Assembly: GCF_026914185.1 (NCBI RefSeq)
Contig: NC_070568.1
Location: 5,228,001-5,292,000, forward strand
DNA length: 64,000 bases
Source of the DNA: Puccinia triticina
Lineage: Eukaryota; Basidiomycota; Pucciniomycetes; Pucciniales; Pucciniaceae
Reading direction: 5' to 3'
Numbering within the stretch: position 1 is the stretch's first letter; every line of letters begins with the position of its first letter. The position numbers and the translations under genes were made by a program. The notes beneath the pieces were generated by a model. It did not search any database, was not told the DNA's origin, and worked only from the letters and a program-made list of their open reading frames with translations. This document shows positions 56,946-64,000 of this stretch, piece by piece.

Positions 56946-57941
56946 GGATACACACTCCACTCGATGACCAATTACCCGGTCATCACGTGCACACACACTC
57001 CACTCGATGGCCGGACCGGGTCATCGAGTGGGTACAGTGTACACACTCCACTCGATGACCCAATCGGGTCATCCGTACCGACTCGATGGCCGGACCGGCT
57101 CATCGAGTGGACACATACACTCCACTCGATGGCCGGACCGGGTCATCGAGTGGATACACCTCCACTCAATGACCAACCCGGTCATCGAGTGGATAACTAC
57201 TCCACCGATGGCCGGATCGGTCATTAAGTGGACACATACACTCCACTCGATGACCCGGTCCGGTCATCGAGTGGATAACTACTCCACTCGATGACCCGAT
57301 CCGGCCATCGATCCGGCCATCGAGTGGATAACTACTCCACTCGATTACCAGTCATCGGTGGAGTAATCCACTCGATGGCCGATCCGGTCATCGGTGGAGT
57401 AATCCACTCGATGGCCGATCCGGTCATCGGTGGAGTAATCCACTCGATGGCCGATCCGGTCATCGGTGGAGTAATCCACTCGATGGCCGGATCAGATCAT
57501 CGAGTGGAGTGTATGTGTCCACTCGATGAATTGGTCCGGCCATCGAGTCGGTACGGATGACCCGATCGGGTCATCGAGGGGAGGGTGTAGCCACTCGTTG
57601 ACCCGGTCCGGCCATCGAGTGGAGTAGTTATCCTCGATGACCGGTAGTGGTGATCCACTCGATGACCGGGGTATGTATCCACCCGATGACCGGGTTGGTC
57701 ATCGAGTGGAGTGCATGTACATATGGGTGTTGGCTGACCCGATGATTGGCCTTTCATCGGAGGTGTATGATAAATACATACATGATGGCCAGTCTTGATG
57801 ATGGGCACCAGTATGTTTCCGTTGCTCAGCCAGCATAAAATCCTCCTGGTGTGAGGTTAAAAATTTAATTGCACAGCGTGCGCATCTTTACTGGTGAGGT
57901 GATAAAATGTTGCTGGTGAAATCCAATTGTGAACCCCCCTA

Positions 57942-58930
57942 AAATGGGTCTGTCTATGGTTGATTAACCAGGTGGAGACTGCTCAACTCTTAACCAGCAA
58001 AGCCCAACAGCCAGAGGGTGACACGATAACCAGCTAGTATCAATGTCAGCTGGTGTTCTCGCGTGGAGAACTAGCTGGACAAGAGGTTAGTAATTATATA
58101 TGTATAATTACTAAAATAGTCTAGATACAAAAGTAACGGAGAGAGAAGGAAATAAGAATGGAAATATAATTGTTTATAGGTTAGCGTCATGGTGTTCAAA
58201 GTTGGTTTGCATAATTTTATGCCTGCATAAATCATAAAATCATAAAAATATTTTGGTGAGGAAATTTTGTATTACATAATCAGACAGTCATATCCCCTGC
58301 AAAAAAGATTTTATGATTTTATGATTTATGCATGCATAAAATTATGCAAACCAACTTTGAACACCATAATGTGAAACACCATATATAGCGCTTTCTTTTA
58401 TATCTAGTCTTAGTAGACTGTATAAGCTGCTAAAGCTAGCCTTTCTGGTAGAAGTCTACCAAAGGTTAGATCAAAGATATTTGTAAGATCTTTTTGGTTT
58501 CTTTCCGGCTGTTCTAGCGCGGTTGGGCGGAATAAGTGCCTAGTTACAATTTCTCTAACAAGTACAAGGAGTAGTGAGTCTAGGAATATCTGTGATAACG
58601 ATTTGAGAGATCTAGGTTAATTATTCTTTTCTTAAGGAGAATGGTGACTTGGAGCTTATGCTAGTCAAGGGAGTCATTTACTTAAGTAAATATTAATATT
58701 TAGTTAAGAGAAAAGAGTCCGCTTGAGTAGTATTTTACCTTTTCACAATTTCCAATAAGAAGTCAAGTAATAATTCAATCTAGTGTTCTCTGAGTGGAAG
58801 AAGGGAATCCCTCTTCCTCCTTTTGATAGAAAAACTCTTCTCTCTCCCTTGCCTTTGGTTATGATCATATCATCCTGCATGTTAAAGTTTTTCTTACTAT
58901 TTGTTTCTTTGTTCACTATTTTCTTGATTA
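57942..58930. other. intergenic between MITEs
   Basis: AT-rich. Apart from the 175-bp foldback at 58191 nothing is seen. Confidence 0.6.
58191..58365. mobile_element. foldback MITE (GGTGTTCAAAGTTG ends)
   Basis: Inverted arms of about 57 bases (GGTGTTCAAAGTTGGTTTGC / complement) surround a short AT-rich centre. No clear target duplication is visible. It is the same family as 58935-59485. Confidence 0.75.
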
Positions 58931-58934
58931 TTAA

Positions 58935-59485
58935 GGGTGTTCAAAGTTGACTTGCATAAAATCATAGCACCATAAAATCATAAAATTCTGAGCTGAAAAA
59001 AATATGTGCACCCAAACACTAAAATAGAGCAATATTGGAGGACTTCCTGTTGGCATTTAGAGAGCTCTAGATGCCCCTATAGCTCCTAAATTAAGACATC
59101 TACTAAATCAACAATCACTGCACATGAAAGTCATGAGCTGTAGGGTTAGGAAAACATTTTCCCTTCTACCAAAAATTAAGAGTATGGGTGTGTAAAATGA
59201 GAGCTGGGAGGCTCCCAGACTTGACGGGAAGTCCTCCATTTCTAAAATGGTACATATAAAATCATCATTTGAAAGTTTTAGGCCCCGTTTGGAGCCAATA
59301 TAATTGCGCGATATAATCTGGAAACTTGTGACATCTGATCAAGTTTTGGCGGACCTGATCAGATGTCACATAGGATGTCATGCAAAAAAAATCATATATT
59401 GCCTGGATTATATTGGCTCCAAACGGGGCCTTATGATTTTATGATTTTATGTAATGAAAATTTTATGATTTCAACTTTGAACACC
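58935..59485. mobile_element. GGTGTTCAAAGTTG MITE, TTAA flanked
   Basis: Ends GGGTGTTCAAAGTTGA and TCAACTTTGAACACC. TTAA is on both sides (58931-58934 and 59486-59489), the piggyBac-type target. It is interrupted by the Tourist-like MITE at 59281-59430. Confidence 0.7.
59281..59430. mobile_element. 150-bp Tourist-like MITE
   Basis: Ends GGCCCCGTTTGGAGCCAATA and its complement. TTA is on both sides (59278-59280 and 59431-59433). It is nested within 58935-59485. Confidence 0.85.
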
Positions 59486-60247
59486 TTAATTATCTCTACT
59501 GCTTGTGGTTTTCCTCATTTAAGCATATATGCATTATCATTTTGTCTTGCGCGCTGTCCTTGCACTCTTTATAATTTCTGTGGCGTTACTTTCTCACATA
59601 ATGTATCATTTCACTTTTATTTAGCTCTGCGCTCCGCGCTATCATTTAATTAAAACAGTTTAATCTTAGCGCTTGCGCTTCTTGTAGATTATTAACAATA
59701 ATTATTATCTTTTTTAACCCTTTTGGACATTCTAAATGTCTCAAGGGTTGACAATCAAGCGACTGGTGACAAGGATGCTCAGTTCAAATTGTGCCCCCAA
59801 ATTGCTGCCTTGGTACTTGCAACATGACCACTGGGCTTAACTCCAAGACCCATGTTTGCCATCAGCATTGGGTTGAAGACTGATGAAGGAGTTCATTTGG
59901 TCTGGGTTCTGCGGCGGACTAGGAGACCTCTGGTGGTAACTTATTCTATTTAAGGCACTGTCGACATACCCACCAACCATTTTCCTCCCCCACCACATTG
60001 CACATATATTACTCCTTCCACTGCTTATCTACTGTTTATCCACTGTTTATATACCAGTAACAAATCCGAGTACCCAATTCTTCATTGTCTGTTATTTTCC
60101 CATTCTGTTTATAAAGCTGAGCTTTAAATAACAATCCAAACACCTCTTTCTTCTTCAATCTACTTTTGTCAATAAGCTATTTTTAAGCCTCACTTCAACC
60201 CAAACACCCAGTAGTTCCTCTACTTCAAAAAAAATCAAATCCCCATC
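59486..60247. other. intergenic, upstream of a small secreted gene
   Basis: No gene seen. Pyrimidine-rich leader-like sequence (CTTTCTTCTTCAATC) lies just before 60248. Confidence 0.5.
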
Positions 60248-60563
60248 ATGGTTTCTGTCAAACTCGCCCAACTTATCTCAATTGCTGTATTTGCATCCAC
60301 CTGCATAAACATCCATGCTGAGACCATCACAACTGGAACCATTGGAATGAACAAGCCCAACGAGTAAGTGCCTTTAACTTTTGAGTGATTCCAATCCATA
60401 ATCACGGTATTATGTTCCTCTGAACCTAAATTTCTCCTTCTGTTCCTTTGTGCTTAGTCTTACCAGTACAAATACAGCTCCCTTGGACGGTTCATCATCC
60501 GGCAAGCCCCGTAACGTTGAATTGAAAGAAAATAAGATACTCGCCGGACAACCCAAAGACTGA
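60248..60563 (+). CDS. small secreted protein, 73 aa
   Basis: Two exons, 60248-60363 and 60458-60563 (intron 94 bp, GTAAGT..TTAG). Signal peptide residues 1-~23 (core LAQLISIAVFASTCI, cut after IHA). The mature part of ~50 residues is polar and lacks cysteines (TITTGTIGMN..., SSSGKPRNVELKENK). It may once have continued into the downstream frame at 60637, but no splice keeps the frame open. Function is unknown. Confidence 0.55.
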
Positions 60564-60636
60564 GTGGGCGAGCCCAACGCGGAAATCGCGGTGGTGCAAC
60601 TCAAACAACCAGGAAGTTTACTGTTTTGCTGATCCC

Positions 60637-61291
60637 TTGTTTTCAACTTGCATTGGCAGAGGATCTCTCGGTTCTTTGAAGAAACCCAAGCCACCTGTTA
60701 CTTTGGGTCGGAGAAGTTCCAGAATTTCGTTACTACGAAGGAATAAGCCATCAACGAGTGATTCCCCGCCAAGAATCAAGGCACTTGATAGCGCTATTGA
60801 CGGATTCAAGCTGCCGCTACGCAAACAATCAGGATCTTCAAGTGAAGCAGAAAGCGAGGCGATACCCAAGAAGATCACAGGCAAGCCCATCACTCGCGTT
60901 CTTGCCAACACTGGAGACATCATCTCTTCCAACGGCGCAGTTACTGGCAATTCCAAGCCACCAACAATCCGCAAGCAAAGAGAAAGCTCAATTGACAATG
61001 TCGTTTGGGAACGACAACATCCGGCTTCCGGTCCTCACCCCAACGAAGTTGACAAGAAGCCATCCACGGAGCACCAGCAGACAAAGCGCAAGGACAACCA
61101 GCCCACTGAACCTATCACTGGACCAACAAAAAAAGGAAGAGGCAAAGAAGGGAGGCGTGAGGTCGTTCCTGAAGAACATGGTCAACAGCGGGGACGGGGG
61201 TACCAATGGAGGAAACAACAAGGCGCTGAAAGGTCAACCTACAGTCGATGTGCATAAAGATGCTCCTCTAAAGGATAATCCTGAACCTTGA
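60637..61291 (+). pseudogene. basic low-complexity ORF with a probable frameshift
   Basis: Frame 1 (from 60637) reads a Lys/Ser/Pro-rich protein up to the A7 run at about 61126-61132. After that the sensible frame is the next one, ending KKGGVRSFLKNMVNSGDGG and KDNPEP at 61291. The change of coding character falls at the homopolymer, so a one-base slip (mutation or sequencing error) is likely. It probably belongs with the small secreted gene upstream. No family is recognised. Confidence 0.4.
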
Positions 61292-61785
61292 GCTGGCCCC
61301 CTTATTTATTACGGCTCAATAACTTGTCCTTGTGCTTCACTTGTCATTTCAGAATAATACAGGCTGGTAAATTTTGTGCATATATGATTGTTTGCTCCTA
61401 TCAAGTAGCGCAATATAAACCAATCCATCTCTGTACATTTTTTAAAAGAATTCGTTGGCTTTAAGCAGTTTAGCAACAGTTAACATGAGAAGTCTTCTAC
61501 ATGAGGTACACATATGAACTTCTGGGCACTCGAGAGCCACAAGAGGATCTATAAGATCAAGCAGCTTCTTTGTGTGAGTCTTCAAACAACTTCACCGCAA
61601 AAAGCCTTTGTATCGGTACGCACTTCAATTCTGTTGTACCCGGGCCTGCTCGGGTGTTGATCAGTTTTCCCGAGTGACCCCCCGTGAAGCGTGGGAAGCC
61701 TTATGTAACACGTAATACCCCCCACAACACTCCGAGCGGCTATACATTCACTACGAACTCCGTATTCCAACAACGAAAGGCAATC
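61292..61785. other. intergenic
   Basis: 3' flank of the 60637 ORF and upstream region of the 61786 gene. A 34-codon in-frame extension begins at 61684 but is less likely to be the start. Confidence 0.5.
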
Positions 61786-63442
61786 ATGAAACGACTTTTC
61801 GGATTCAAAGCATCAGCCGAGGAAGATGGCACGTCAGCTTCCAACCAGCACTTCCAACAAAATGAGCCGGCTCGCCGAGATCCAGGAAGGGCGCGTCATT
61901 CCGTAGCCGTCTCATCCTATGCCACACAAACCGATCGAGGTATCACTCGGCAGCCTCATCTTCCATCCTCCCGATCCCATGCCCACATCACCCGGAATTC
62001 ATTTCATCCCGCCAACCAAATCTCCAAACGATCCATCTCAGCCTCATACGTCTCGAAAGCGCCCTCTCAACAACAAAGGTTCCCCGCATCACGTACCACT
62101 GGCCTTTATGGACGCGGACGCTCACTAGTCCCTCCAGCAGCTACTCCCGAGAAACCTAAAACAAGAATCGAGAGAATTACAACCAAGATCCATCAGAAGT
62201 TGGATCTCTCGAGTTATTTGGATTGGCCGGCCGACAAATGGATGGAAATCCAGGAATATTTTGAGCTGATGGATTGGGACGAGCTGGGCTTCACCTTCGG
62301 GATCGGCCTAAATGGTGCCCATCTCCTTCTTCGATTTTTCTCCGGCCTAGAAAGCATGAGACGAAGCCACATGGGCGATAAACAAATAAACAAATCCTGG
62401 TTTTCATTTGGCTTTGTTGAAGCGGTCAGTCCACCTAAATCTATATTATCTCTCTAGATTGTTTCTAATCGATCTTTTGCTTGTTCTTAGATGACGATGT
62501 GTTCGTTTTTTATGTGTATATATTCATGCTATAATAGCTACGCGTTCTTCACAGCTCGTAGAGCATATCAATTACATCACCGCGAAGTTAGTCTAACGTT
62601 TGATTCATGTTTTCATTAAGTTTTTTTACCACAGAAATTCTGATCTCTCAATAAATTTACAATAGGATATGGTCAACTCTCCAAACGTAACCTTAGTTCA
62701 ATCACCTACTGCACCACAGGAGGAACCACCAAGCTGGCGAGAGGTGACGTTCAGCCTACTGAAACGGTTTTTATCGTCTTGCATTGGATGGCCGAATTCG
62801 GAAATAAATCAACTACCTAAACCTACCCAAGTGTATCAACTAAATATGTCACAGATCGATCCGGTCAGACTTAAGGTCTTCATGTACGTAGACTGTTATT
62901 CCGAACAAAACCATGTCTTACATATCCTAACATGTGTTATCGTTCGTCTATGGATGCCGCTCAGTGTTTATCCTCCACCTCAAGCTTTCCTGATACATTT
63001 CGCCAATTTCTCCGAAAGTTGCTTGCATTGGATATTGCTTATGACGGTCTTGATCTACCAAGTAAGACCCTTCCTCGGTTCCACATATCTCTTGTAACCG
63101 TCTTGGGATTGATTGAATACCAAGTGAGCTAACCGTATTTTATATTGCAAAAGAATTATTTCGTGATCAATCATTTTTCTCAACTCGTGAAGGACAAAGA
63201 GATCATTCAAGCCGAAGTCATGCATGAGTACAACACCAAAGTGCGTTTTCTTTTTTGCTGCGCTGATTGCGTCGCGCGTTGTTATCTCGGGTCGGTCATC
63301 ACTGACAAAAACGTCCTGTTGATTCTTTATGATGGCTTGAAAATAGTTTGTTTATCCTAAAGCGTTTCCTCACACAAGAGAAGCTGCGACGATGACAAGT
63401 TCAGCTGAATTCATTCGTCGTGAAGATTGGATGAGTTATTGA
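61786..63442 (+). CDS. probable nuclear-rim protein of the Nur1/Mug154 (DUF2418) type
   Basis: Exon 1 runs 61786 to about 62423 (donor GTCAGT). A short exon at about 62555-62590 and one from about 62665 to 62880 follow; then about 62975-63123, 63154-63240 and 63347-63442. Some internal junctions are uncertain. The N-terminal 130 residues are basic and polar. Then come YLDWPADKWMEIQEYFELMDWDELG and a hydrophobic GIGLNGAHLLLRFFSG. The end reads FSQLVKDKEIIQAEVMHEYNTK, then FVYPKAF..TREAATMTSSAEFIRREDW, which resembles the C-terminal region of the Nur1/Mug154 family of inner nuclear membrane proteins. A branch point (CTAAC) is visible at 62928. The family call is from memory. Confidence 0.6.
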
Positions 63443-64000
63443 GAATCCAGTCTCTAGAGAAACCATGTTTGATAAACTTTTGCCCCACTTTTTTGAGTTA
63501 TGGCCACCAACAGGACATCCAATTGATTTTTCCAGATGACGCTTGAGATCATCAAGGCTCTTTTTTTTTAAAAAAAAAAAAAAAAAATGTACTGTACCGC
63601 TGTCAGATTTCAATTTGATAAAAAAATGAATATCATTTTGTTCACACATCTTACCCATAGTATCTTCATTACTTGAGATGTTTTTCTTTGTTACTTTTCG
63701 AAAGAAATTAGGAATATTAAGTGTGTAATATAGCTGTTCTGGTGTACATAGTCAATATTAGCGCAGGGGACATGAAGAGAGCTGATTGCATAAACTGGTC
63801 ATGTAATTTAGATATTACTATCAGCTTCCCTTGTATGCAATCAGATGCAATCTCTTGCATATCCTCCCAAGGAATGTTTCATAGCCTGGCAAGTGGAGGA
63901 CTTCCCATTAAATTGGAATAAATCTCCTGCAAAATCTGAAATCTGGAACTCTGGATTACTTTGGGGATCTTCGGGGACCTAGATTGCCCCAAAATCTGAA
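63443..64000. other. intergenic, no gene seen
   Basis: It has a T run and A run (63562-63587) and otherwise unremarkable AT-rich sequence. Confidence 0.6.

Larger units (their letters stand above)
55790..57730. repeat. palindromic CACTCGATGACCGG array
   Basis: Around 30 diverged units of CCACTCGATGACC(C)GGTCATCGAGTGG, interrupted by the MITE at 55945-56945. A four-copy perfect run (GGAGTAATCCACTCGATGGC...) is at about 57358-57490. Variable spacing and palindromic units exclude CRISPR. Confidence 0.9.
55599..57939. mobile_element. outer TIR element (Tc1/mariner-like ends) with satellite
   Basis: The ends are GGGGGGTTCACRATTGGATTT and its complement, with TA on both sides (55597-55598 and 57940-57941). 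It carries GATGACCGG-type repeats (55790-55944 and 56946-57730) and, inserted into them, the 1001-bp MITE at 55945. No transposase is present. Without the insertions it is about 1.3 kb. Confidence 0.75.

Overview
The window looks like a piece of a rust-fungus genome (Pucciniales, probably Puccinia-like). It is repeat-rich and fairly AT-rich. Its genes carry several short introns (about 55-110 bp, GT..AG, with a CTAAC branch point visible in one), and housekeeping genes are scattered between secreted-protein genes and dense transposon fossils. No search was run, so species and all family names rest on reading the proteins.

Layout. 0-5 kb is intergenic and made of foldback and TIR elements. 5.2-14.5 kb holds two paralogous secreted Gly/Ala-rich genes in the same direction, separated by a solo LTR and a broken Ty1/copia element. 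15-17.6 kb contains a TIR element filled with palindromic GATGACCGG-type repeats. 17.9-21.4 kb is a complete-looking hAT transposon with an 8-bp target duplication, followed by more repeats. 23.4-25.8 kb is a vacuolar Ca2+/H+ exchanger gene (7 exons). 26.6-29.5 kb is a MULE transposase or SWIM-finger gene (5 exons). 31.2-32.3 kb is a WW-domain gene. 32.7-38.7 kb is a full-length but stop-interrupted LINE, inserted into the divergent spacer between the WW gene and the diphthamide synthetase gene DPH6 (39.2-42.1 kb). 42.8-44.7 kb is a secreted-protein gene with an internal exon duplication. 46.1-50.6 kb carries a small hypothetical gene, ARPC5 (Arp2/3 complex) and, divergently, COG5 (Golgi tethering complex). 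52.1-53.3 kb is a secreted trehalose-phosphatase-like gene. 54.7-55.3 kb is a TRIM retroelement with identical LTRs. 55.6-57.9 kb is a three-level nest of TIR elements around a palindromic satellite. 58-59.5 kb holds more MITEs. 60.2-61.3 kb is a small secreted-protein locus, partly broken, and 61.8-63.4 kb a probable Nur1/Mug154-type gene.

The host genes do not form one pathway. They cover vesicle tethering (COG5), actin branching (ARPC5), diphthamide synthesis (DPH6) and calcium transport, plus four candidate secreted proteins or secreted-protein loci. For multi-exon genes I list the whole span and give the exon ends in the evidence. Most exon ends were derived by hand from splice sites and reading phase. 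The most unusual signals are the palindromic GATGACCGG arrays carried inside unrelated TIR elements, the TRIM and copia elements that share an initiator-Met half-tRNA primer site, and the exon-duplicated secreted gene.
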